DNA of 64,000 bases from Monilinia fructicola (Eukaryota; Ascomycota; Leotiomycetes; Helotiales; Sclerotiniaceae). Below, piece by piece: positions 50,888 to 62,170 of this stretch. Made by a program: the position numbers and the translations under genes. The notes beneath the pieces were generated by a model. That model ran no database searches. It was not told the DNA's origin and was given only the letters and a program-made list of their open reading frames with translations. Each line of letters begins with the position of its first letter. Position 1 is the first letter of the stretch. Location: assembly GCA_008692225.1 (NCBI GenBank), contig VICG01000006.1:2237501-2301500 (forward strand), read 5' to 3'.

Positions 50888-53436
50888 CTACAACTCATCA
50901 TCATCATAATCATCGCCACCGGCGCCCGCGCCCGCGCCCAACCCCTTATCCGCCACGAACAATCTCGTCAATTCCTCAACCTTCCTCGTCAACTCATCGA
51001 TTTTCCTTTCGAGCTTGTGTTCTCGCTCGCCGCCTCTCCTCTGATCTCCATTCGCATCTTCTCCCGATCCGCGGCCTTCTTCTCCCTTGGAGGCTGATTT
51101 CCCGTTGAGTTCGCATCCCTTTCCGTTTCCGTTTCTCGCGTTTCCGCAGTTCGCGCTCGCGTGTTGATCACTCATCATCTCCTTTCGTCCCCTGACGGGG
51201 CCGTCCCACCTTCCGCTCACGAGGGGACTCGCTTCGCCATCTCGGGCGATGCTGGGTTTGTCCATGAAGTGCAAGGAGTGGCTTGTGCCCGTCCGGCTGG
51301 TCAAGAATTTCTTCTTGGCTTTTCCTTTGTAGGCGGGTTCGGCGGTGCCGGTGCCGCCAGACGTGGGATCTCCCGTGGCCTCGCCGATTCCGCCGCTATG
51401 GGGAGGCGCGGCGGGTCCGCCCGCTATGGGGGTGTGGGGGAATGAGGAGGGGTCTTGAAGGTGTTCGGAGATGCCTTCGAAGAGGTTGATGGCCAGAACG
51501 ATCGGGGCATGCGTGGCTTTGAGTAATCCGATGCGGGTTCTGCGTAGCGTGGAAGAACTCATGAAGAGTCTCAAGGGTCTGATGAGAATTAATGGAATGA
51601 GATTTAGTGGGGGGTAGAAGTGGGTAAGTCTGTTTGATGTTGATGCTTCCAGAACGTAGACTGAATAAACGAATAGATATTCTTCCCTGGCATGACTGAT
51701 AACTTTTGAGAAACTATCACTCAAGATACTGATCAAAGAAGTGATGAGAAGTATATTAGTCATGCAGACAAAGATCAACATGAGAGGAGGACCGAGTTGA
51801 GGAGAAATTTGATTCATGATGTCGAAACCTAGGTAGGAAGAACCGAAAAATACTTTGATGAGAACCCAAGACATTTCCCCAAGAGTAAAGGAATCGCGAG
51901 CGAGAAGGGTGAAGGTTGTGAGAAATCCAAGGTAAAGAACTAGGACTATGACCATAAACTTTACAAAGTCTTTGGCCATTTCTTTGAGGCAGGGGATGAG
52001 CGTTCCAAAGTATGGATGGAGGCTTAGGAGTGAGCATATTCTGAAGGGAGTTAGCTCTACTCCTCAAGAGCCCATTGTCGTAACTACCTAGGGACCATAA
52101 ATAATGCTTCTAATGACAAGATATCAAAAGCCATATCTATAATTCTGTCATCATCTTTTGTTAATCCGATTACACCTAAGTAGTGTTAAATTCTGTATTT
52201 TGTATTTACTTGAGGGATACAAACGAGTGAGTAGAAAGGCAGCTCCTATAAGGATAATCATCAAATCACAGGTATTCCATATATCGACCGCATAAAATAT
52301 TGAGCCTGCATCTATAAATTCCCCAAGTTCATCATATGTAAAAGCAGCAAACCATACATAAAGAACAATTTCCAGGGGCGTGATATGATGTCTGAAGTGA
52401 TGTTAGAGAATAGGGGGACTAATGAGTGGAAATACTTACGGATTCCTCTCAACAAGAACTGCATAGTATAGAAACAAGAAGGATGCAAAGAATAAAACTT
52501 CAAAAGCTTTAATGTATCTTGGTACTCTCAATCTCGAAAACGGGTCCGACTTCTTTCTGTTGTAAAATTGAGCTTTCTTTTGCGTATGCTCACTCAAGCT
52601 TTCCCAAAATGTAATATCTCCTTTCCAAATACCAGTGATAATCTTTTGAACAATCCTTTGACTAAGGAATTTTTTGCAATCTGCAACAGCTGCAATTTCG
52701 AGACCATTCAATCCAGTGAAAGAAGATGTTGGATCATCCTCATCGTCATCCATGTCATCATGAGTGAAAAATGATCCCATGTGTGATATTGACCGCAAGA
52801 GTTCCGTTTTTTTGTTCTGACTAGCTGGTCTAGTATCAGGAGGGGAATCCCGTTCCCTAAACTGTGGCAATAACGTTGAATGCTCCGTAGCTTGAATCTC
52901 CACTTGTTCATCCGCTGCACCATCTGTCGATGGTTGAAGATTAGGTAGAGGTAGCTCGTAGAGACAAAAGTCGACAGCATCTCGTTCCGATACACGACTG
53001 AGAAATCTCCATGCCACTATCTCACATGCGCTTGCTCGAGTCTCATTGATTCCACGATCATCTACATCGAGGGTAGAGAAATGCCATTTTAATGTTCTAG
53101 GATTGCCTCAGTTACTGATATACAATCGCCCTTCATATATTACTAACAATATAGCATTGATAATGGCGGGGTTCGTAACACTTTCAACGAGATGTTCGAC
53201 AAGTATTCTTATCTTGTTGCCCGCAGAGGTGGTTCGCAATTGCTCGAAAGTGGACGGGAGGACAATTTCATCGACAAAGTATCTAGGCATTCAAGTGAGA
53301 TTAATGCAATGGTAGTCAATTCTGGGCGCACATACATCGATAAAGTTTTCACAACTTTAACAAATGGATCATCATGAGCAATTGATGGCAGCTTCACCAA
53401 TTTCTGCCTCTCAAATGGCGACTCTGTTGAATCCAT
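50888..53436 (-). CDS. YVC1: YVC1/TRPY-type vacuolar calcium channel (one frameshift)
   Basis: Six exons: 53436-53336, 53282-53144, 53096-52440, 52391-52225, 52175-52088 and 52040-50888. The cytosolic N-terminus contains YFVDEIVLPSTFEQLRTTSA, KIRILVEHLVESVTNPAI and ACEIVAWRFLSRVSERDAV, typical of fungal TRP homologues. Several spans follow (FEVLFFASFLFLYYAVLVE, NTCDLMIILIGAAFLLTR, FVKFMVIVLVLYLGFLTTF), then the pore region (LIKVFFGSSYLGFDIMNQIS) and MLIFVCMTNILLITSLISIL. The long tail has a coiled-coil-like heptad stretch (ERKIDELTRKVEELTRLF) and ends in acidic residues. Such channels release calcium from the vacuole. One extra base at 53087-53090 (third exon start) breaks the frame; without it the total is 2304 nt, 767 aa. 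Confidence 0.85.
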
Positions 53437-53845
53437 ATTATCTTTCCAAGATGATTGAATGATGAGATACGTAATTCTATTGTCGATAGATGAAAATATT
53501 CTCAATTCTAGAACAATATTGAGGTTATTCCATGCAATTAAAAGTCATTGAATGAAGTTGGTTGTAAGAATATGTTGTTGATGTTGTTGATGTTGTTGAT
53601 GTTGTTGATGTTGTTGATGTTGTTGATGTTTTACATCTTCATATTTATTATCTTCACATTCACATTCACATTCACATTCATTCCCCTTCTAGACCCTGCA
53701 CGGATGTCAACATAGCTCTGGGGCTGCTCCAGCTGCATCAAAATATGTACAGGGATGTTTTAATCCTGAAGCCGGCATTAGACGGGGTATTCCGCCACTA
53801 GACGTCACTGAACATGACAAGGATATAGCATATAACATATAGCTA
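53437..53845. other. Upstream region of YVC1 with (GTTGTTGAT)n tract
   Basis: A TGTTGTTGA tract runs from 53571 to 53632 and CACATT repeats at 53654-53678. No gene seen. Confidence 0.5.
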
Positions 53846-53848
53846 GAG

Positions 53849-53889
53849 TATTATAATATTATAATATTATAATATTATAATATTATAAT
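53849..53889. repeat. (ATTATAAT)n tract
   Basis: Consecutive TATTATAATA units. The same short sequence recurs directly beside the right end of the foldback element at 55487. Confidence 0.8.
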
Positions 53890-54113
53890 GGATTCGAAGA
53901 ATCAACCTCAGAGAAATGTGGAGTCATGTGACTATTATCATGTGATTATTATACCTGTACTATAGGAGGTTCAAAATGAAAAAAACACGAAACCTTAAAT
54001 TCTTAGCGGCTCGTGTGATTGGTCATAAGTAAACAGCGAAAATTTTAATCGGTCGAGCATTAGTAAGCGAAAAACCTTAATTTTTGATGCCGACTTTCCG
54101 TTCTACCTTCGGA

Positions 54114-54345
54114 GCTTAATTATTCCGACCATTTCGGCCCATTCCATTTCGACCCATTCCATTTCGGTCATTTCGAAGGGTGGCCAACCATTTCGGCCAT
54201 TTCGAAGGTGGTCAACCATTTCAGCCATTTCGAAGGTGGTCAACCATTTCAGCCCATTCCATTTCGGCCCATTCCATTTCAGCCCATTCCATTTCGGCCC
54301 ATTTCATTCCGGCCATTCCATTCCGCCTATTTCATATGGGCCTAT
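54114..54345. repeat. Degenerate satellite of CCATTTCGGCC-like units
   Basis: Irregular repeats of CCATTTCGGCCCATTCC, alternating with a GAAGGTGGTCAACCATTTC unit. The repeats form an ORF (HFGHFEGG...ISAHSISAHS) by chance; I do not call it a gene. It borders the AT-rich block. Confidence 0.75.
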
Positions 54346-54349
54346 TTTA

Positions 54350-55248
54350 TTTCGAAATAATAAATAATAAATAATAAATAATAAATAATAAATAATAAAT
54401 AATAAATAATAAATAATAAATAATAAATAATAAATAATAAATAATAAATAATAAATAATAAATAATAATAATAAATAAATAAAAATAATAAATAATAAAT
54501 AATAATAATAAATAATAAATAATAAATAATAAATAATAAATAATAAATAATAAAATAATAAAAATAAAAATAATAAATAATAAATAATAAATAATAAATA
54601 ATAAATAATAAATAATAAATAATAATAATAATAATAAATAATAAATAATAAATAATAATAATAATAAATAATATAATAAATAAAGAAGCTTATTATTATA
54701 ATTATAATAAATACTTTATATATCTTATATATAATTAAAAATATATTAAGAAATATATAAAAAACTATAAAGCTTCTCTATAAATTCTAGATATTAAATT
54801 AAATAGAAGAATATTTAAAAGTAAACTAAATAGAATAAATAGAATAAATAGAATAAATAGAATAAATAGAATAAATAGAATAAAAGAATAAAATAGAATA
54901 AATAGAATAAATAGGATAAAAAGAATAAATAGAATAAAAAGATAAAAAAAAGAAAATAGAATAAATAGAATAATAAATAGGATAAAAAGAATAAATAGAA
55001 TAAAAAGAATAAAATAGAATTATTATTAAGAAAATTATATAAACTAATATTGATTTAAAAATATTATAAGAAAATACGATATAAAATATAAAAAGAGATA
55101 TAGAAAAAAAGAATATTATTATTAATATACTTAATATAGAATATAATTATATTAAATATTTTTTATAATATAAAAGTATTTATTCTTAATTAAGAAAGTA
55201 GAAAATAAATTTATAATAGTAAAGGATTTTAAAAATAATTTATTTCTC

Positions 55249-55330
<82 letters not shown>
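54350..55330. repeat. AT-rich low-complexity block
   Basis: AATAAATAAT repeats up to about 54675, a GAATAAATA region at 54835-55020, then mixed AT sequence and a pure (TTA)n tract at 55251-55330. Likely a decayed repeat island; no coding sequence seen. Confidence 0.8.
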
Positions 55331-55332
<2 letters not shown>

Positions 55333-55487
55333 TAGCACTCGTGGAAAATAAATTTTTAGATTATGGATTCGTAGAATTTTATTAGCCTCGAACGAAGTGA
55401 GGATTGGGGGTTTGGGGGCTAGCCCCCATTAAGTAATAAAATTCGAAGAATCCATAGTCTGAAAATTTATTTTCCGCGAGTGCTAGT
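55331..55487. mobile_element. 157-bp foldback (MITE-like) element
   Basis: Arms at 55331-55384 and 55434-55487 are 54 nt each and inverted, matching at 49 of 54 positions, starting ACTAGCACTCG and ending CGAGTGCTAGT. The 49-bp centre contains GCCTCGAACGAAGTGAGG and a perfect 14-bp palindrome (GGGGGCTAGCCCCC). No protein is encoded. The element is GC-richer than its AT-rich surroundings, so it was probably inserted there. A target duplication cannot be decided because both flanks are TTA/ATT repeats. Confidence 0.75.
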
Positions 55488-55970
55488 ATTATAATATTAT
55501 AATACTTCCTATATAATATAGTACGAATACAACAACTACTACTTTTATAGCTAGCTACTAGAGTACTAGATAATTTATATTTTACCTACTCTACTTTTAT
55601 ATTAAAATTTATTTACTTTAGTAAATTATAAGAATGTTTATAATAATAAAAGTATTAGAGTTATTTTAAATAATAAATATATAAATACTAAATAAGAAAA
55701 AAGATTTATATTCTTTAATATTTTCTTTAGTTAATATAGTAAAGAGAAAAGTTAAAGAATTAAAGTTTTATACTATTATTATAATAAAGTTTATAAAATT
55801 AAAAATAATAATTTTTAAAATTTTATTACTCTCTTAATAAGTTTTTTTTAGCTTATATAAATTTAATTCTCTTATTCTTTTAATAAACATTTTTATTATA
55901 TTAAAGAGGTTTTATTATAGATTTATTAATAGTATAAAAGGATTCTAAGTGAAAGAGGTATATTTTAGTA
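55488..55970. repeat. AT-rich continuation of the block
   Basis: Strongly AT-rich, with short AATATA/TTTATTAT stretches. It ends abruptly before ordinary sequence near 55970. Confidence 0.65.
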
Positions 55971-56384
55971 TAAAATGGCCCTTCGATTTATATTAGTTAA
56001 GGGGTACTATAGTAACTCTAGGCAGATGCTTCACTTCGCCATCCACCCCGCATTCCATTATCTTCTTATTAGAGTACGAGGTAACCTTGATGATTTAATA
56101 ATAACTTATTCCATTTATATCTACATTTATCATTTCATCCTTCACTTCAACCTTCACTTCAACCTTCACTCCATTTTTGCACCAACCCTTTTAAATTCAT
56201 CCCACACTCGATACAGAGAACCGAAATCTTCAGGGCTATCAAACTACCTTTCCGTACTTATACTTTCGAGGTCATCCATAATATCATCGATCAAGTCTCA
56301 AACTCTCAACATACTCCGTACACTATTCAACTCCATCATAGCTTTCTTCAAGCTTATCGATCGGATTTCATCATCTCTGCCAAA

Positions 56385-57585
56385 ATGAGCAACAATCCAC
56401 TCAGTCCAGATTCTATCTTGAATCATATGGCCGAAGCTTTACCTACTCATAACGAAGGCGACACGGATTCCGACATGAGTAGCTCTTATGAAGCTATAGC
56501 CCTCTTTTCTCATGCCTGTATGATTGCAGTTGGTTTCCGGCTGCTCGGATTTGGTGAAGGACAGAAGAATGGTAAGTCCCAGCACAAGTCTCCCATATAC
56601 ATATCCCTTGCTAACACATCACCAGAAGCAGAATGCGCACGGCTGGCTCCACGTCTATCATCAAAATGGAACTCGTCATTTGGTTCCCATTCTTTCCTCT
56701 ACGCACATTCTCAATCTTCGATGCAATACGTTCTCAAGGTCGATCGATTAGGTGGAAAGGCAGAAATTAGAGGAATAGGACTCGGCGATGAAAGAATAAC
56801 ACGTTTTGAAGTTGTAGCTAAAGACTATATCTCTGCTGCGGCTCTACCTCTTCGCATCCCCATCTCAAATGACCAAGAGGATCGTTCGAACCTCGAATCC
56901 AAACTCAAAGAAATCTTCGTGTCTCCTTCCCGAATCCTAGATCTCTGCTCCCTTTTCAAAATAAACATTATCCAAAAACTCCTTCCTTCGCTCCAAAAAG
57001 AAGGCTACGAGGAATCCCGCAGCGAAGGACAATCCGAAGCCTCTCGCGCACACGATGAAAGAGAGGAACAACATGCTCGAAGAAATCCCCCGCGAAATCC
57101 CCTCGCGGATCCTCACCTGCCAGCCCCAGCCCGGCCATATCCCTACAGCGACCCTTTGGCCGATCCACCACGTCGTCCCATCCCAGCTGGGGATTTCCCT
57201 CCACCCGGCTTTGACGATGAGCTCGATCTGAATCGACCGTTGCGCGGCATGATCCCACCAGCCGGATCGCCGTTCAACATCGGACACGATGATCTGCACC
57301 CACCGGGACTAGGCCCCAACGATCCCTTGCGTGGGTCGTTTACCGGTGGAAGAGGAAGCGGCGGCTTGGGTGGCTTTGGCGGTATGCATCCTACATTTAC
57401 TGATCCCGCTGTTCGGTCAACAAGGACAAGGAGGAGCGGGAAGAAATGGAAATGCCGGTTTCAATCCACAGGCTCCCCCCGGCGCAAGATATGATCCATT
57501 GGGACCGGGTGATGGACCACAGAGAGGAGGAGGCGGACGACCTCCTAATCCATTTGGAGGGTTCGGAGATGGTGATTTTATCTAA
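56385..57585 (+). CDS. PI31-like proteasome regulator (one frameshift)
   Basis: Two exons (56385-56571, 56626-57585); the intron is 54 nt and therefore hidden within an open frame. The N-terminal PI31 domain reads SYEAIALFSHACMIAVGFRL, LSSKWNSSFGSHSFLYAHSQ, YVLKVDRLGGKAEIRGIG. The C-terminal half is Pro/Gly/Asp-rich with DPLADPPRRPIPAGDFPP and the conserved end GARYDPLGPGDGPQ. PI31 proteins bind 20S proteasomes and influence their activity and transport (family knowledge). The frame breaks near 57405-57407: with one C fewer it reads MHPTFTDPLFGQQGQGG to the C-terminus. Corrected 1146 nt, 381 aa. The 5' leader contains CTTCAACCTTCACTTCAACC repeats. Confidence 0.85.
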
Positions 57586-58444
57586 TGGAAACGAGAGGAG
57601 CAGAGCAAAAGACTTTTAGGAAGGGCGGAAGGGCGGAAGGGCATCACGCCGATGACGAATCCGAGGAAAGCAATGATAATCCGCACGCGACTTGAAGGAA
57701 AATTGTAAGATACCTATATCATGATTTCACGAAAATAATAATCATCAGGCGTACTTTAAAGGGGCCGGGGGCGTTGGGTCTCATGTTAGCCGATTGGAAT
57801 ATGAAATAACAACCTTGAACCAGCCTTCCTTTAATCTCACCACTCACTATAGTTCCATGTCATCCCATCCCATCACATCACATCACATCACACCCCATCA
57901 AAGAATAACCCAAGATGAAATTTTTATTTTTATTTTTTTGAAAAAAAACAAAAAAAAGTCTAAATCCAACCATCTTTCTTTCCCATCATAACAAACTCCA
58001 GACCTTAGAGATATGGTATGGTATGGTATCGGCATTAGGTATTTGGTATTTGGTATCTACATCCAGTAAGTACGTATCCATCCCGTTCTTCATATAATTA
58101 TCATTCTATTCATGCGTCCCCGCGTCCCCGCGTCCCCGCATCCCCGCATCCCAGCTTCCCAGCTTCCCAGCAACCATCTCACTGTCCATGAGAAGAAAGA
58201 ACATGCGAGGATATTCTATTCCTTTCTTTTCTTTTCGCTTCGCTTCGCTTTGTTTTCTTCTTTCTTTCTTTGTTTCTCTCTCTCTCTCTCTCTTTCTTCT
58301 TTCCTTCCGCTTATTCACTTCCTCGTCTTCTCTTCTATTGTCTCGTCTTCCGCATCATCGTCATCGTCATCATCATCATCATCATCTTCTTCTTCGTCCA
58401 TTTATTACCCATTCTATCGGTTTGCCCACCCATCATACCCCCGA
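57586..58444. other. Convergent intergenic region with microsatellites
   Basis: ATCACATCAC repeats near 57870-57890, GGTATGGTAT at 58015-58030, CCCCGCGTCC repeats at 58115-58150, CTTTCTCTC-rich stretches at 58260-58305 and ATCATC repeats at 58355-58388. No gene supported. Confidence 0.5.
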
Positions 58445-60105
58445 CTAATGATGCGTGAACTTTCCCTTCAAACCCCCCAACAAGCTTCTCCTCTTTTCCT
58501 TCTTCTCCTCCACCTTTTCGCTCGCACTCGCACTCCCACTCCCAATTCCACTCCCACTGGCACTCCCAGATGGTAAACTCGTCGCATCACCATTTCTCCC
58601 CTCGCTCCCCGCCATGGAAGCACGACCTGGAGAAGAGAGTTCTGCTACCTTTTCCTTTGCCTCCTCATTTATGCTTTCTTGTTGCGTTGGGGCTTTTGAT
58701 AGCTCGGCTGGTAATTCGGATGGTAATTCGGCTGGCGCTGATGTCTCATCATTGAGTTTGGGATCTATTCGGTTTGCCGTGGACGCCGTATGAGGTCCAG
58801 TTCCATTGGTTAAGACTTCGTTTTTGTTGGTCAATGATAGGTTTGCTAAACCGTCTTCAGCTGTGTGGAAGGTTTCTAATTCTGGTCGTGTGTTGGGAGA
58901 CTAGTTCACCGTTTTGAATGGCGAATTCTTCCTTGGTGGGTTCTTGAGTTGAGTCTATTCCGGTGCTTGAAGTTACGCCTGAGGGTTCCGGAGTGGGTAC
59001 TTCAAGTACTTCTGATTGAATTGGTACGTTTTCTGCAGTCGCGTCTTTGGCAATTGTTCCCTTATTGTCATTGTCTTTGATGGTCTTCTTGATCGTGCAT
59101 ACTTCTTCTCTCCTCTCTTTTTCTTCCTTGCTCCCGACGGCAATGGCTTGAATAGACTCTTGATCTTTGGTATTTACCCAATACATAGGTCCTCCCGGGA
59201 ACCCCGGAGTTGCTTCATCCCAAGATGTAACCGCTGCTAAAGCTGGATCCAAAGTAGGCATATCTCCAAACTCAAAATCCAACTCCCCACCATACTTCTT
59301 GGGGATGTTTCTCGGCTCGATGAAAGATTCCAAAGTCGATTTCACATCATTATGGCTGATGATGAAGATTTTAGATGTGGTTATTGGATCGAACCATTTT
59401 TTAATCCAACCCCAAACGGTTGGAAAGAAGCTTGGAGCACCAATGATCTGATACAAAGTTAGTCGGGTTACGAAATTGCAATTGAAACAACTTACAAATA
59501 TGCGGTCCAAGGTCTCGGGGTAATGAGCTGTAGCCAAGGTACTTGCATCTTGCATATGCCCTCTCAGATTCCAAAATTGTTTCAACCCAACGCCAGAAAT
59601 ATCCACAATATTATTGCTCTGGGTGATAGGGGTGCGAGGATGTTCTCTATCCGTGAGCACTGTACATAATGGCATAACAAATCGCGTAAGATTTTCATAT
59701 AAAGCAAATAAGCGCAATAGCTTCCCCGGGGTCTTTCCATCTCCCTTTGTTTTGGTATGCGTATCCACAGCAGACTTTTCATATGCGGACATTCGTTTTC
59801 CAGTCAAATACGATACTTCGAAGACGTATACGGGAATGCCGCGTCGGTCGCGTCGTCCGGTCCATTGTGGGTACTACGCGTAGATGATTAGAAGGGTTCC
59901 AATAAATGCAGAGCATGGACTTTACCAGTCTGCGAGTCTCTTCATAATGCTCTAAATCGATTGTCTCATACAATTGATCCAATTCATTCTCTTTTCGCCA
60001 TTCCTCCGTGGCTGAAAATTGTTGAATCGCATCAGCTACCACGAACCGGCGCGCCCGGAGAAAACGTCTAATGAGACATTAGCATATAGGTTTATGAGAG
60101 TGAGA

Positions 60106-60180
<75 letters not shown>

Positions 60181-60393
60181 AGATTGAACGCAAACATACA
60201 AGAGTGTTGCATCTTCATGCGATGCGGGTTCGTCACTCCCATTCCCTGGCTTATACAAACCCTTTTCTGTGCATAGAAGTTTGAAATTGTTCAGAGCTGC
60301 CTCCTCCTCTGTTGAAAGATGACCGAGGTGACCTTGTGGAAATCCATACTCTACTACTGCTGACTGCACTCTATGGGCCGGACCTGAAGACAT
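58445..60393 (-). CDS. Sec14-like CRAL-TRIO lipid-transfer protein (one frameshift)
   Basis: Exons 60393-60200, 60067-59926, 59873-59496 and 59447-58445. The CRAL-TRIO N-terminal helix region (FKLLCTEKGLYKP, LLRFLRARRFVVADAIQQF) leads to the lipid-binding fold: YPQWTGRRDRRGIPVYVFEV, NNIVDISGVGLKQFWNLRGH, HYPETLDRIF, IIGAPSFFPTVWGWIKKWFD, and IPKKYGGELDFEFGDMP. The C-terminal 220 residues are Ser/Glu/Lys-rich and probably disordered, ending SLLGGLKGKFTHH. Sec14 proteins exchange phosphatidylinositol and phosphatidylcholine between membranes. The frame needs one base fewer near 58899-58901 (SNTRPELETFHTAEDG); corrected 1716 nt, 571 aa. The first intron contains a long (GA)n run near its acceptor. 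Confidence 0.82.
60102..60173. repeat. (GA)n tract inside Sec14 intron
   Basis: A nearly pure GA run of about 70 nt, within intron 60068-60199 and about 35 nt from its acceptor. Confidence 0.9.
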
Positions 60394-62170
60394 GATTGCA
60401 AAAGATGATATTCAAGATAACCCGAAATCCCAAGAGAAGAAGAGCAAAAACAATGTAGTAGCAGTGGTAGTAGTAGTAGTAGTAGTAGTTGTTGTAGTAG
60501 TAGTTGTTGTAGTAGTAGTAGTGGTGAATAATAGAAATAGAAATAGAAATAGAAACAGAAACAGAAACAAAAATAGAAATAGTAAGCAAATAAATTGCCC
60601 CCCTCCCAAAAAGTATTTATATTATTGTTATGATTACTAGCTACCTAGTACTTATTATGACTATACGAAATAGTTAGTACTCCCGTATCCTCAGGTGTAT
60701 GGATGGATTTTGACAATTGGAACTTGGAGCATGGAGCTGGAGTTCGGCTTTTGGAGCGGATCCCTCGGACCTCTCGTCATCGCAACTTTCAAGTATTCAA
60801 GGTAAACAACACAACAGCAAGGAGTTACAAGGTACGAGCTACAAGTTACAAGTTACAAGTTACGAGCTACAAGTTACAAGTGACAACCAACCTTACATCA
60901 ATGGTTGGTAATGGGTGATGGTTTCTGACTAATCCCATGTTCTTGGATTCTTCGACTTGATTTGAATGAAGACTGGTTTGACGAAAGGATGCAAGTTGCC
61001 AAGAATGAATGAATGAATGAATGAATGAAATGAAATGAACGAATGAGTGAGTGAGTGAGTGAGTGAGAATGGAAAAGAGAGAATCTGTAGATATCGGCTG
61101 TATAGTCAATTACTGTAGATGCGCTCGTAGTAACTTAATTATAAGTAGATGAGATTATCTGTATTGCTTACGGAGTACATTCCGTTATATATTCATTCGT
61201 TCGTTCATTCGTTCGTTCGTTCGTTCGTTCGTTCACCCATTCATTCATCCATTGCTGCTTTGTGATAGAACTATGTCATTTGGACGATAAGGTTCTGTTA
61301 GTAAGAGAACGGGAAGGGGAAGTAATAAGCCGAAACATCCGTATTCGTTGTATCCGTCCATTGATGATGACTGTAGGTACCCGAGTGTACTACTGTGGTA
61401 ACAAGATGTCCACGTAGATGAAGACGAAAGAAGTAGAGGTAGAGGTAGAGGTAGAGGTAGAGGTAGAGGTAAAGGAGGTAGGTACCTAGGTACTGAGTAG
61501 AGGTAGAGAGAGGTAGAGTTAGAGTACACATGTAATTAGAATCAATAATCCTCGTCATTGACTTCTTTATTCCAAAGAATCGACTCGGGTACATTACATG
61601 TATGTATGTATGTATGTATGTATGTATGTGTATTCATTCCCCGGCCTCGATTGATATGGAAGAACGAGCTTATAGAGGAAACTAAAGCTAAAGGTACGGA
61701 GTACACCACGTACCACCATAAACAACCTGGACATCGGCATTCTCTTATGAAAGAGTTTCTATGAGAATCTCATTTCTGCTTGCTGAGAACGACCAAGCTG
61801 ACTGATAGATTATATATATATACATCTAATATATATACATCCAATATATACACATCTAATATATATAATATATACACATCTAATATATATATACATCTAA
61901 TATATATACATCTAATATATATACATCTAATAATCTAATATATATACATCTAATATAACCAGAACAATAAGAACTTATCATTCGCATCTTCATCTCCCCT
62001 CCCTCTCGCCAAAAACGAGTAAAGCTCACCTGGGCACTCACCATCTCCCGATAACCTTAATCCCCGCCAAAATCATATGATACAGTCGTCTCCCCCCCAC
62101 TTCAACCCATCTGCGCCACTTACTCCCTAAACGTTCGCATGAAGTCTTTCTCTTCTAAATTCTACCATCC
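60394..62170. other. Divergent intergenic region dense in tandem repeats
   Basis: Holds (GTA)n at 60458-60525, GAAATA/GAAACA repeats at 60533-60583, AAGTTAC/GAGCTAC repeats at 60828-60885, GAATGAAT and GAGT tracts at 61003-61067, (GTTC)n at 61196-61234, GAGGTA repeats at 61435-61472, (TATG)n at 61599-61628 and the TATACATCTAA minisatellite at 61812-61957. The TACCTAGGTA palindrome is at 61483-61492. No gene supported. Confidence 0.6.
61812..61957. repeat. Minisatellite of TATACATCTAATATA units
   Basis: About nine units of 14-18 nt with small changes (TCCAATATATACACATC). Confidence 0.8.

Noticed and set aside
53209..53505. An apparent frame break in the first part of YVC1
   Set aside because: A 53-nt intron (53335-53283, GTATGT...CCTAG) explains it fully, so no indel is needed there.
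54180..54374. ORF reading HFGHFEGG...ISAHS repeats
   Set aside because: Product of the CCATTTC satellite, not a gene.
55975..56388. 137-aa ORF directly before the PI31-like gene
   Set aside because: Overlaps its start codon by a few bases, has low-complexity HFNLHFNLH repeats and starts in the AT-rich border; more likely leader sequence.
60392..60640. ORFs with poly-Val or poly-Thr
   Set aside because: Translations of the (GTA)n microsatellite.
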